Below, piece after piece: positions 1 through 8,210 of a stretch of DNA of 47,276 bases. The first letter of the stretch is position 1; every line of letters starts with the position of its first letter. This DNA comes from WJMT01 sp964456985 (lineage in GTDB: Bacteria > Acidobacteriota > Aminicenantia > Aminicenantales > Aminicenantaceae), in the NCBI GenBank assembly GCA_964456985.1, contig CAYWDH010000016.1:1-47276 (forward strand), in the 5' to 3' direction. Under the pieces are notes generated by a model. The model was given only the letters and a program-made list of their open reading frames with translations. It did not search any database and was not told where the DNA came from. The position numbers were made by a program, and so were the translations under genes.

Positions 1-69
1 AGTTACGCAGGAGCCGAGAAAAATGAAGAAGAATGGAGTTAAAAATCTTTAGCGAGCGACCAGCCATAT
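1..69 (-). repeat. Dispersed repeat, copy A (window edge)
   Basis: The reverse complement of this stretch matches 47114-47180 over about 68 bases with roughly four differences, including one single-base gap. The copy begins at the first base of the window, so it is truncated by the window edge. Outward from the core it carries a variant of the motif TCAGGTATGGCT, also found at 15506, 40513 and 47110. It is noncoding and precedes the serS promoter. Confidence 0.8.
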
Positions 70-86
70 CTAAATTTCACCTCATT

Positions 87-117
87 TTAACATTTCACAT
101 TACACTCTTTTTATAAT
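87..117 (+). promoter_or_regulatory. Candidate serS promoter
   Basis: TTAACA (87-92) and a perfect TATAAT (112-117) are separated by 19 bases, slightly longer than ideal. Initiation would fall near 123-126, only a few bases before the serS ATG at 130. No Shine-Dalgarno sequence lies in front of that ATG, so the transcript may be almost leaderless. This is a prediction from sequence only. Confidence 0.4.
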
Positions 118-129
118 ATAATCGACCAC

Positions 130-1401
130 ATGCTGGATATTAAATTCATTCAGGAAAACGCAGATTTAGTTGAGAAAAAAACATTAAGTCGGGGTGTGGA
201 CCTTGACCTTTCTGAGTTTCTCAAACTTGCTGAACGCAAAAAGGAATATTTGGTTAAAATTGAGAAACTCCGGTATGAATTGAATAAAAATTCAAAATTG
301 ATAGGGAAGATGAAAAGGGAAGGCAGAGACGCCTCTTCATTGATGGAAAAGATGAAGCATGTGACGAATGAAATAAAGAAAAATGAAGATGAGTTTAAAG
401 ATATAGATGAAAAGATAAGGGATATCATGCTGGGTATTCCAAATATTCCTCATCCCTCAGTACCTGTAGGTGAGGATTCCTCTTTTAATAAGGAATTGAG
501 AAGATCCGGATCAAGGCCTGAGTTCGATTTTGATCCCAAACCGCATTGGGAGATAGGGGAAAGGTTGGGGATCCTTGATTTCAAAAGAGCTGCGAAATTG
601 GCTGGAGCCAGGTTCGCTATTTACAAAGGGTTAGGCGCAAGATTAGAAAGAGCTTTGATAAATTTCATGCTTGACATCCATTTAAGAGAAAATAAGTTTG
701 AGGAAGTGATTCCGCCTTTTATTGCAAATAAAGAGAGTCTTCTGGGAACAGGAAATCTTCCCAAGTTTGAAGAAGATCTGTTTAAACTGAAAGGATATGA
801 TTGGTATCTTATACCCACGGCTGAGGTGCCGCTGACAAATATGTTTCGTGATGAGATTATGGAAGCCGATTCACTCCCTAAAAGATATGTCGCATACACC
901 CCCTGCTTCAGAAGTGAAGCTGGATCTTATGGGAAAGATATTCGGGGACTCATAAGGCAGCATCAGTTTAATAAAATCGAGTTGATGAGTTTTTCACTGC
1001 CGGAGAATTCTTACCAGGAACTGGAAAAAATAACCTTTAATGCGGAGAAAGTACTCAAAGAACTGGGCCTTCATTATCGAGTTGTCAATCTGTGTACCGG
1101 CGAGCTTGGTTTTGCCGGAGCTAAGACATATGATCTGGAGCTCTGGATGCCCCATCGAAAAGACTATTTGGAGATCTCATCGTGCACAAATTGTGAGGAT
1201 TTTCAGGCAAGGCGGGCCAATATCCGGTTTCGAAGGGATAACAAATCTAAAACCGAGTATGTGCACACACTTAATGGGTCCGGAGTGGCTGTGGGCAGGA
1301 CTGTCTCCTCTCTTCTTGAATCTTATCAGCGGGAAGACGGAAGCGTGAAGATTCCGGAAGCTCTTCGCTCATATATGGGTGGAGCTACAGAGATAACCTG
1401 A
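130..1401 (+). CDS. serS: Seryl-tRNA synthetase
   Basis: This cytoplasmic class II synthetase charges tRNA-Ser with serine. The 423-residue length is normal for bacterial SerRS. Residues 1-105 form the charged, coiled-coil tRNA-binding arm. The catalytic core shows TAEVPLTN near residue 230, class II motif 2 (CFRSEAG with the following RQHQF) near 257, and motif 3 (GVAVGRTVSSLLE) near 385. The MLDIKFIQEN start is the standard SerRS N-terminus and fixes the ATG at 130, although no Shine-Dalgarno sequence is visible. A cognate tRNA-Ser gene follows 45 bases downstream on the same strand, so co-transcription is plausible. Confidence 0.97.
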   Translation: MLDIKFIQENADLVEKKTLSRGVDLDLSEFLKLAERKKEYLVKIEKLRYELNKNSKLIGKMKREGRDASSLMEKMKHVTNEIKKNEDEFKDIDEKIRDIMLGIPNIPHPSVPVGEDSSFNKELRRSGSRPEFDFDPKPHWEIGERLGILDFKRAAKLAGARFAIYKGLGARLERALINFMLDIHLRENKFEEVIPPFIANKESLLGTGNLPKFEEDLFKLKGYDWYLIPTAEVPLTNMFRDEIMEADSLPKRYVAYTPCFRSEAGSYGKDIRGLIRQHQFNKIELMSFSLPENSYQELEKITFNAEKVLKELGLHYRVVNLCTGELGFAGAKTYDLELWMPHRKDYLEISSCTNCEDFQARRANIRFRRDNKSKTEYVHTLNGSGVAVGRTVSSLLESYQREDGSVKIPEALRSYMGGATEIT

Positions 1402-1422
1402 TATTTTGCGGTTCAGAAGTAA

Positions 1423-1549
1423 AAATGTTAGACTGGTTTTTTTTATGGAGGGATGGCCGAGTGGCTGAAGGCGGCGGTCTTGAAAACCGCTTCACGAGAG
1501 ATCGTGACGGGGGTTCGAATCCCTCTCCCTCCGTTTAAATCTAACATTT
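1423..1549. repeat. 10-bp inverted repeat bracketing tRNA-Ser(UGA)
   Basis: AAATGTTAGA at 1423-1432 is perfectly complementary in inverted orientation to TCTAACATTT at 1540-1549. The two arms enclose the tRNA gene. In a precursor transcript they could form a stem that closes the tRNA into a domain and presents it for processing. The arms are seen directly; the processing role is inference. Confidence 0.6.
1447..1533 (+). tRNA. tRNA-Ser (anticodon UGA)
   Basis: The 7-bp acceptor stem pairs GGAGGGA (1447-1453) with TCCCTCC (1526-1532), followed by discriminator G at 1533. The anticodon stem GCGGT/ACCGC encloses loop CTTGAAA with anticodon TGA at 1481-1483. The T arm contains GGTTCGAATCC, and the long variable arm expected of a class II serine tRNA is present. 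CCA is not encoded (GTT follows), so it must be added after transcription, unlike the tRNA-Ser at 8673. It decodes UCA and other UCN codons. Confidence 0.97.
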
Positions 1550-1599
1550 AACCAAAAAATAACTCTTGTGTTTGGATTGAATTTCAGAAGAGGTCTGTG

Positions 1600-2232
1600 T
1601 TATTTCAGATATTTGAAAAAGTAGTCAGAGACTTTATCAAGCTCTTTCCAGTTGCTGAATTCCGTTTCAGTCCAGTCGCTGTTTTTATAAAATATTTTCA
1701 TCCATTTTATCCTGTCCGCAAGATCTACTTTAAAGAGTATTGTTCTATAAGAACTGCCTGGAAAAGATTTTGGCGTCAATTCATAGGAATGCGTATCTTC
1801 ATGAAACTGAATGTCATAATTATTTTTTACATCCTCTTTGGTCTGGCCGATCAGAGGATAAAGAAGTTGTTGGATACGGTTCTGCGAAGAAAGGGAATTA
1901 AAATCATGTATTTCTGATTCTTCCAGGTCATGGTCAATGATAGAGACTGTTTCTCCGTCGCAGTAAATATCAAAGTTTTCATCTCCATGGATCTCGACCC
2001 GGAAAAAGTGCGGGTATTTGTAATAAAATTTTCCTTTGAGTGAGATTTTATCTTTTAAAAATTCGATTTTTTTGGTTTGTTTTATGTCACAGGAGATCAA
2101 ATTTTCCTTTTTTAGGCGGTTTTCCCATTTTGTAAGCAGTGTGTCTATATCCTGGCTCTTTAAGAAAGAACTAAACAAAAGGGAAAAAACACTAAGGACA
2201 GCGACAAAAGGAATGACATGTCTGTTATTCAT
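1600..2232 (-). CDS. LolA-like outer-membrane lipoprotein/lipid carrier
   Basis: The 210-residue protein begins with a hydrophobic signal sequence (about residues 1-26, with VIPFVAVLSVFSLLFSS), so it should be periplasmic. The remainder resembles the LolA/LolA-like fold: an early CDIKQTKKIEF strand, then KGKFYYKYPHFFRVE, a short YCDGETVSIIDHD segment and a late FKVDLADRIKWMKIFY segment. LolA carries hydrophobic molecules across the periplasm. Its start overlaps the stop of the upstream RND/MMPL gene by ATGA, implying translational coupling. LolA-like proteins beside MMPL exporters are also known from aryl-polyene and related lipid clusters, so this copy may serve a lipid rather than general lipoprotein sorting. 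Confidence 0.8.
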   Translation of the reverse strand: MNNRHVIPFVAVLSVFSLLFSSFLKSQDIDTLLTKWENRLKKENLISCDIKQTKKIEFLKDKISLKGKFYYKYPHFFRVEIHGDENFDIYCDGETVSIIDHDLEESEIHDFNSLSSQNRIQQLLYPLIGQTKEDVKNNYDIQFHEDTHSYELTPKSFPGSSYRTILFKVDLADRIKWMKIFYKNSDWTETEFSNWKELDKVSDYFFKYLK

Positions 2233-4730
2233 AACTTTTTCCCTTTAAGAAAAGGCGGAAGTAAGAACATAGTAAAAAACCAGCATGACAAAACTCCAAC
2301 TCCCACGATCGCTCCTGTATTGGCTAGAAGGGGAGAGCTCGAAAGGATTAGAGTTAAGAAACAGATAGCAGTGGAAACACTTGTGAGAGTAAGTACAGGA
2401 GAGATGTCAGATAGAATATAGGTGATTGTTTTTTCAGGATGATTTATTTTTCGGTGGATCAGGTGCACCGCATCATCAATACCGATGCCGATTATGATAG
2501 CTACTACTCCAATGAGAGCCGGGGAGAATTCTATAGAGGTGAGCTGCACAAAGGCTAAGGTGAAAGGGATGGCACCAAAAAGAGGGAGCAGAGATAATAA
2601 AAGTATCTTGAATTTCCTGAAAAAAAGAAGCAGTATGAGTGAGATGGTGCCTCCTGCCCAGAGGCTGATGGAGACAAAGTCCTTTTTGATTATTTTGTTT
2701 ACCGCCTGATGGACCTGATAGGTCCCTGTGAGCTCTTTTTCTATGTTTTCTCGTGCTGGGATTTTTTTTAAATCTTCGGAAACATTGAGAAGCATTTCTG
2801 AATTAATCATTCCATTTTTATGCCATACATATGTTTGTAAATAAAAATCTTTTTCTTCTCTTTTTAGAAATTGATTTAGGAAAACGCTGTTCACATTCGA
2901 ATTCAATGTATTTTCATTAAAAATCTCTTCTAAAAGTTCATAGTATTTTTCGTATTGGGGAAGAATATTGAATCCATTCGCATTCAATTGTTCGAAATAA
3001 ACAGTCTTTTTCTCTTTTATTTTTTTTGAGAGAGCCCTTACTCGCGTCAGATTTTTCTGGACTTCTTCATAGGGGACATAGAATAGAGTGGGCGAATAAA
3101 ATCCTGCGATCTTTTTGTTTTTCACAAATTCATTAAGTGTTTTGTCTAAATATCTTTGATAGAGTATGCCTTGAGGAAGTTGCTCTGTTTTAACAGTGAT
3201 TTGAGTGCTCAATAAGAAAGAAGTGCCGAATTTTTCCGATACTTCTCTGGAATTTTTCAATGAACTCGTTTTTTGAGGGAGCAGTTTGGATAAAGACATA
3301 TCGAATCGAATGTTTGTTGATATGATAATCGCAGCCATGATCAGGGCTGCTGTTGCGATCCGGCTGATAAATACTTTTTTCATGGATAGAGTATAAAAAA
3401 AGCTGGGAATCTTCCTTAATTGAGTTAATTTAGTCTGATATTTTTGTTTTGGTTGAAGCATCCTGACGATAGACGGGAAAAGCAACAGGGTGACCACCAG
3501 AGTCAAAAGAAGACTGATGAAGGTGAGAATTCCAAACTGTCTTAAGGCCGAATAGTGAGAAAGGCTGAGTATAAAAAAGCCGCAGCCCGTAGTAAAGATT
3601 CCAATAATCAAAGGAGAACCGCAGTCATTTAGAGTCTTCTTTAAAGCCATTTCCAGGGAACTGTATTTTTTACGGTATTGAAAAAATCGGGTTGACAGAT
3701 GAAACGTTATGTCTACTCCCAGGCCTAAAACGATGGCAGCAAATCCAACGGATATCATTTTCAAGGGATTAAAAAAAAGACGGGCTGCCAATAAGGAGAT
3801 ATATACAGAAAAAAATATGGGCAGAAAACACATCAGAGTGACTTTGATGTTCCTAAAAACCAGAACCAGTAAAACAAAAATAAGGATAGAAGAAATAATG
3901 TTAATAAAAATCAATTCGCGGTTAAGTGATGAATATGTTTGAGCGGTTAGCCCATATTTTCCGGCGAATTCGCATGTAATGCCTTGGCTTCCCTCCAAGG
4001 ATGTCTTTATTTCCTCTATTTTTGATGTGATGGAATCAGTAAGCTTAATGCAGAATTGTGTATCCTCTCCTGAACCTTTTGGTTGGGCAAAGATCAAACG
4101 GGAAGTCTGGTCTTCGGAATCAAAATAAACGCTGTTATGCGAGATTTTAAAATTTGCCATATAATCTTTAAGCCAAGGCTCTAATAGTTCACGAATGTGG
4201 AATATATCCACAGCAATCATCTCTCTGTAGACCGGATTATCAGCGATGATAATCTTTTTTCGTGTGCGGATGATCTCTTTTGCTATTCCCTCATCTGTGA
4301 ACTTTTGCGAAAACAGGGTTAAATATTTGTCCGGATCTTGAAAAACGACAGCTCTAATCATCTGGATAAGTCTTTCTGAATCGGATAGTTCAAAAAGACC
4401 TGATTGAACATATGTAATCTCTTCCATTGACCTCAATTCCCGGACGAGGGCATCTGTAAATTTGTTTCTGATCTCTTCATCGACCAGGGGATGCTGCTGC
4501 AGTAAAACCAGGGGAGTGCTCTCACCGAATCTCTTGAAGTTATCAATAAAATATTGAAATTCTCTTCCATGCAGGCCTTTTGAATCTAGAAGCGTGGGTT
4601 CGATCTCCAAGTCCTTTAGGAAAAAAGGGCCTACAATCAACAGGGCTAATGAAGTGAAGAGAATGATTCTATGATTTTTATAAGAGATGTTAGCTAGGGT
4701 ATTCGAGATTTTTTTTAGTGTTTCCAGCAT
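2229..4730 (-). CDS. RND/MMPL family lipid exporter
   Basis: This 833-residue inner-membrane protein has the duplicated layout of MMPL/RND transporters. There is one helix near residues 22-42, a large periplasmic domain, a helix bundle at about 270-420, then a second helix (near 455), second periplasmic domain and bundle (about 690-825). Each bundle carries an acidic RND-type motif: GLGVDITFHL near 338 and GIGIDDAVHL near 750. These suggest proton-driven export, and the architecture resembles HpnN-like hopanoid exporters. It lies 24 bases downstream of the CrtC/polyprenyl synthase fusion gene and overlaps the LolA-like gene. An isoprenoid-lipid exporter is the simplest reading, but the substrate is inferred. 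The Shine-Dalgarno sequence is weak. Confidence 0.85.
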   Translation of the reverse strand: MLETLKKISNTLANISYKNHRIILFTSLALLIVGPFFLKDLEIEPTLLDSKGLHGREFQYFIDNFKRFGESTPLVLLQQHPLVDEEIRNKFTDALVRELRSMEEITYVQSGLFELSDSERLIQMIRAVVFQDPDKYLTLFSQKFTDEGIAKEIIRTRKKIIIADNPVYREMIAVDIFHIRELLEPWLKDYMANFKISHNSVYFDSEDQTSRLIFAQPKGSGEDTQFCIKLTDSITSKIEEIKTSLEGSQGITCEFAGKYGLTAQTYSSLNRELIFINIISSILIFVLLVLVFRNIKVTLMCFLPIFFSVYISLLAARLFFNPLKMISVGFAAIVLGLGVDITFHLSTRFFQYRKKYSSLEMALKKTLNDCGSPLIIGIFTTGCGFFILSLSHYSALRQFGILTFISLLLTLVVTLLLFPSIVRMLQPKQKYQTKLTQLRKIPSFFYTLSMKKVFISRIATAALIMAAIIISTNIRFDMSLSKLLPQKTSSLKNSREVSEKFGTSFLLSTQITVKTEQLPQGILYQRYLDKTLNEFVKNKKIAGFYSPTLFYVPYEEVQKNLTRVRALSKKIKEKKTVYFEQLNANGFNILPQYEKYYELLEEIFNENTLNSNVNSVFLNQFLKREEKDFYLQTYVWHKNGMINSEMLLNVSEDLKKIPARENIEKELTGTYQVHQAVNKIIKKDFVSISLWAGGTISLILLLFFRKFKILLLSLLPLFGAIPFTLAFVQLTSIEFSPALIGVVAIIIGIGIDDAVHLIHRKINHPEKTITYILSDISPVLTLTSVSTAICFLTLILSSSPLLANTGAIVGVGVLSCWFFTMFLLPPFLKGKKL

Positions 4731-4754
4731 TTCAAGAAAGCTTTATCAACAAAG

Positions 4755-6935
4755 TCAGGTATTGTAACTGAAATTGATAAGACCTGTGATCATTAATCTC
4801 ATTTGTATTTTTGCCTCAGTCACAGGGATGAGTTTTGAAAATTTCTTCCATTCCCTCTCTATCATTTCAGTCGCTTCTTTCTTGCATAAAGAGAGAGCTC
4901 CTGATTCCCTTATAATTTGACTTGCTGTTTTGATATTACCGGTCTCCTTTCTCCCTTCTTTGGAACACAAAATCGACAACAGTTTTTCTGATTCTTGTTT
5001 TGTTGAGTTTTGGATAGCTTTATATATGACATATGTTAGTTTTCCCGAGTAGATGTCTTCACCGGTTTGTTTCGTCCATTCGGGAGAAGTATTGAAATTA
5101 TGGATATCGTCGATGATCTGGAAGGCTGTCCCAAAGGTCAAGGCCATGGATTTAAAGGTATTATAAATTTTCTCATTCGTTTCCGCAATGACGCAGGCTA
5201 CCTCACTTCCTCCTGCCACAGCCGCCCCTGTCTTGTATGCATACATTTGCAAAATTTTATCTCCCAGAGAATTTCTGGACCAGTTTTGAAATTTTTTTCT
5301 GGTCAAATTTTTTGACCAGAAAATATCCATTGCCTGTCCGAAATGGGCTTTGATCATTGTTTTATTCATGATCTCATAGAGTTTTCTTTTTTGAGTCTCA
5401 TTGAGATAGGGATGTCTTTCAATCAAGAGGAAAGGAAGAAAGTACAGTGTGCATCCGGCATTAATAGAAAGATCTTCGCCGTATCTCAGATGGATGCATT
5501 CCTCTCCTCTTCTTATGGATGATTTGTCTTCAATATCGTCGATGATAAGGGAAGCTACGTGATTTATTTCCATAGTACAGCAGATCAGCTGTTCGTATGG
5601 TTCAGGATTCACACCCAGCGATTCAAGAGCTAGAAGCCCGAATAATGGCCTCCAACGTTTTCCCTTTCTTGAATTCATGTCCCAGAACGGCTTGGACAGC
5701 ATTTCTGTCAGAGCATCAGGGTCATGATCCCAAGTGGGCTTTCCAACAAACTGTTCCTTTTTCTTTTTATTGAATTTTCTGGGGAGAAATGATTCTATTA
5801 ATTTGTCTATTTTATCGGAAAAAGTCTTTAGATATTTATTAAAAGCGAAGAGATAACAGTACCCGTGCAGTTCCAGTCTGGCAAGGCCTGAGATTTCTTT
5901 GTTTTCTTTAAATCCCTTGACCTGGCCGGCTCCTTCCCAGATAGCGCGGATGACACCAAAAAAAGGGATTTCCTGTTCTTTTAAAAAGGGGAAAAAGTCG
6001 AGCTCTATTTCTAATTCCGGTATTTGGATATTCCAGTTGACAGGGAAGACAGCATGAGTTCTTGGGCTTTTCCAGAAGCCGGTGGGTTTCATAGTTACAT
6101 TGCTTAAAACTCTTGGATTTGAATTCGGTGGTATATAAAAAACCATCCTATCGATTATTTCATTTTTTTCCATATTTCTGTGAGTGGTGATGATGATGTC
6201 AGAGCCGTCATCTAAATTAAAGCCTATCCAGTCCCATCCCAGATAATTTTTTTTATCAGATTTTGAGAGGAACCAGTTTTTGAAATCACCCCATTGATGA
6301 TCCATCCAGACCCTGCCGGTTATAGGAGACAAATGGGCCTTTCCGGAGAGTTTCATCTTGGGGTAGGTGTTATAGTAAGTCGATTCCAAATTTGGTATTT
6401 CGTAGTCATTGATATGCAGGACTTTTTTTAAAGGAGTCAGTTTCATTTGAGTCAGTTTGTTCAGCTCCGGATCCTCAAATGACATCAGTAAGGTCCCCTT
6501 TTTCTGTTTAAGAGAAAAGTCAGCCCACTCAATGTCTAAAGAGTCAGCCTTGCAATAAACAGGCTCTAGACTGACTTTTATGGGGTATGGAGGCCCGTAT
6601 GTTTTGATTTCATCCATATAAGCTTTAAAAAGAACAGGATCAAGATTTCCAGATTCATTTTGAAGAAGAAGAAAGTTTTTCTTCTCCTTAAGATTTTCCA
6701 AAACATCATTGTTTATCTGGCTGGTAAAATGAAAGGTATTGTCTTTCGAATCAGTAATAGATTTAATAAGATAGAAAACTTGGGTATCTTCTTTGGGGAG
6801 CTCCCTTTCTATCTTCTGCCGAAAAAAAGAAAGCATGAAGTGTTTTCTTTCGATGTGAGGACCCTCATAAAATCCTTGAAAGAACCACCATTCAAGAGGA
6901 GTCTCAGGGTGCGGGTGTTCTTCTGCAAGTTTCAC
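4755..6935 (-). CDS. Fusion: CrtC/AttH lipocalin-like domain + trans-polyprenyl diphosphate synthase
   Basis: This 726-residue protein joins two enzymes. Residues about 1-370 resemble the CrtC/AttH lipocalin-like family (carotenoid 1,2-hydratase and relatives), with an early PLEWWFFQGFY and a later MDHQWGDF followed by WDWIGFNLDDGSD. Residues about 400-726 are an all-alpha polyprenyl synthase. They show GKRWRP, a first aspartate-rich motif DDIEDKSSIRRG, a second motif FQIIDDIHNF and GEDIYSGKLTYV. Small residues (A, S) at positions -5 and -4 before the first DD suggest a product of C20 or longer. The start is GTG, with AGGA six bases upstream; EWWF lies just inside it, so little is missing. 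The domain that makes an isoprenoid and one that may modify it are in a single chain, upstream of an exporter and carrier. Confidence 0.85.
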   Translation of the reverse strand: MKLAEEHPHPETPLEWWFFQGFYEGPHIERKHFMLSFFRQKIERELPKEDTQVFYLIKSITDSKDNTFHFTSQINNDVLENLKEKKNFLLLQNESGNLDPVLFKAYMDEIKTYGPPYPIKVSLEPVYCKADSLDIEWADFSLKQKKGTLLMSFEDPELNKLTQMKLTPLKKVLHINDYEIPNLESTYYNTYPKMKLSGKAHLSPITGRVWMDHQWGDFKNWFLSKSDKKNYLGWDWIGFNLDDGSDIIITTHRNMEKNEIIDRMVFYIPPNSNPRVLSNVTMKPTGFWKSPRTHAVFPVNWNIQIPELEIELDFFPFLKEQEIPFFGVIRAIWEGAGQVKGFKENKEISGLARLELHGYCYLFAFNKYLKTFSDKIDKLIESFLPRKFNKKKKEQFVGKPTWDHDPDALTEMLSKPFWDMNSRKGKRWRPLFGLLALESLGVNPEPYEQLICCTMEINHVASLIIDDIEDKSSIRRGEECIHLRYGEDLSINAGCTLYFLPFLLIERHPYLNETQKRKLYEIMNKTMIKAHFGQAMDIFWSKNLTRKKFQNWSRNSLGDKILQMYAYKTGAAVAGGSEVACVIAETNEKIYNTFKSMALTFGTAFQIIDDIHNFNTSPEWTKQTGEDIYSGKLTYVIYKAIQNSTKQESEKLLSILCSKEGRKETGNIKTASQIIRESGALSLCKKEATEMIEREWKKFSKLIPVTEAKIQMRLMITGLINFSYNT

Positions 6936-7030
6936 ACAATATCCTATGGGCTTCTTTTTGAGTTAATATACCAGTAAATTTTTGAAATGCAAATGATTAT
7001 TTTGGGAAACAATTATCAAAAGACAGATAG

Positions 7031-7954
7031 TCATCCAAGAATTTTTATGGCAGAGGAGAGGACCGATACTTTAAATTCTCTGACGTCTGAAATGACTTTT
7101 CCGTCATACTGGACACTAATGGGTTCTTCGGAACAAACTGTAAAACCTCTGCTGCGAAAAAACTGGACTTCCTTTCTGTTGAGATGTTTTTCCCTCAATA
7201 CAAGGTAGGCCAGTTTTGTTGTTTGAAACAGGGATGTGCTTCTGAAGATGCTGCAGTTTATTTTTCCGTCAAATGGGGATGTGCCCGGACAGACTTTCAA
7301 TCCGCCTGCGTAACAAGGAACATTGGAAAATACAATGATAGAGAATGTGACCTCGGTTTCAAAGTTATCACCTGACAGTCTTATTTTCAAAGGGATTTTG
7401 TTTTGTTTGAAAGAATCCCTCGTTCCTAAAAATCCGGCTATCACCTGAAACCCTTTACCAAGTTTTGCCTGCACGGGATGGCGTTTCCAGTATTTGGATA
7501 TAAATTGATTTATGGTAACTCCCAATCCAAGACTTAACGAACCAACGAAATATATTTTTTCAGATTTTCCTTTTATATCAAGGAGACAGATATCCATCAT
7601 ATGTGTTTTATTCTCGTTTAAAGAAGCGAGCATGTATTCAGAGGAACAGCTGTTCAATGATTTGGCTATGTCGTTTGCTGAACCCGTAGGGATCGTGCAA
7701 AGAGCCGGACTATATGGAGTATTGTAGATTTCAGAAGCAACGATCTGAAAGGATGTATCTCCTCCCACGACCATAATGACCTGGAATGATTTGGCTTTTT
7801 CTCTGGCAAGTTTTCTGAGGTGGTTTTCCGATTCAGAATCAAACCAGTTAAATGATATGGAATTCTTTTCTAATCTTTCTTTTATACAATCCTTTTTTTT
7901 TAAAGATAGGCCTCTCCCGGAAGAAGGATTGAAGAGGATGGCGACTTTATCCAT
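7031..7954 (-). CDS. Diacylglycerol/sphingosine kinase-like lipid kinase (variant motif)
   Basis: The 307-residue protein matches the DAGK catalytic family (YegS/BmrU/LCB5-like). It shows an N-terminal ILFNPSSGRG, a nucleotide-binding VVGGDTSFQ near residue 83, IPTGSANDIAKSL near 108 and a beta-rich C-terminal domain ending in a YDGKVI segment. Family members phosphorylate lipid hydroxyls with ATP at the membrane surface. The usual GGDGTxxEV motif is altered to GGDTSFQIV, so activity or substrate may differ. The gene is 95 bases upstream of the CrtC/polyprenyl synthase fusion on the same strand, suggesting a four-gene lipid operon. The family call is firm; the substrate is unknown. Confidence 0.8.
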   Translation of the reverse strand: MDKVAILFNPSSGRGLSLKKKDCIKERLEKNSISFNWFDSESENHLRKLAREKAKSFQVIMVVGGDTSFQIVASEIYNTPYSPALCTIPTGSANDIAKSLNSCSSEYMLASLNENKTHMMDICLLDIKGKSEKIYFVGSLSLGLGVTINQFISKYWKRHPVQAKLGKGFQVIAGFLGTRDSFKQNKIPLKIRLSGDNFETEVTFSIIVFSNVPCYAGGLKVCPGTSPFDGKINCSIFRSTSLFQTTKLAYLVLREKHLNRKEVQFFRSRGFTVCSEEPISVQYDGKVISDVREFKVSVLSSAIKILG

Positions 7955-8010
7955 TTTGGTTCATGATTATAACACAGTTTAGAGCCTGAAGAAAAAAGGG
8001 TGGCTGTGAT

Positions 8011-8039
8011 TTGACAAATTACTATAAATACTATAGAAT
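8011..8039 (+). promoter_or_regulatory. Strong sigma70-like promoter of an orphan small transcript
   Basis: A perfect -35 TTGACA (8011-8016) lies 17 bases before TAGAAT (8034-8039), which matches five of six -10 positions. Initiation near 8046 would give a transcript of about 160 bases to the terminator at 8173-8210. It is among the best promoter matches in the window and serves no annotated long gene. Confidence 0.65.
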
Positions 8040-8065
8040 AAATAAGAAATAGGAGAGGAGGAAAA

Positions 8066-8128
8066 ATGAAGTTATTTATGGTTCCAAGAGTAGCGCACTG
8101 TTCAGAAGGCTGCTTAACAAGATCCTAA
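8066..8128 (+). CDS. Orphan small protein, 20 residues (CSEGC)
   Basis: A purine-rich ribosome binding site (AGGAGAGGAGG, 8051-8061) precedes ATG at 8066 by four bases. The ORF encodes MKLFMVPRVAHCSEGCLTRS and stops at TAA 8126-8128. It sits between a near-consensus promoter and a strong hairpin terminator, so the unit looks deliberately expressed. Two cysteines in CxxxC spacing could bind metal or form a disulfide. I recognise no family. It could instead be a leader ORF within a small regulatory RNA, since about 45 further transcribed bases precede the terminator stem. Translation is supported by the ribosome binding site but not proven. Confidence 0.45.
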   Translation: MKLFMVPRVAHCSEGCLTRS

Positions 8129-8172
8129 GCATGATATAAAACTGCTTACTCGTATACAAACTTTTGAAAAAG

Positions 8173-8210
8173 GCCCTGTGTCCTTATGTTTGACAAGGAG
8201 CAGGGCTTTT
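8173..8210. terminator. Hairpin terminator, probably bidirectional
   Basis: GCCCTG with adjacent TCCTT pairs with AAGGA and CAGGGC across a short loop, and a TTTTTT run follows on the plus strand. On the minus strand the same stem is followed by CCTTTTTC. It can therefore end both the orphan small transcript from the left and the DUF2061 gene from the right, whose stop codon is immediately adjacent. Confidence 0.75.
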
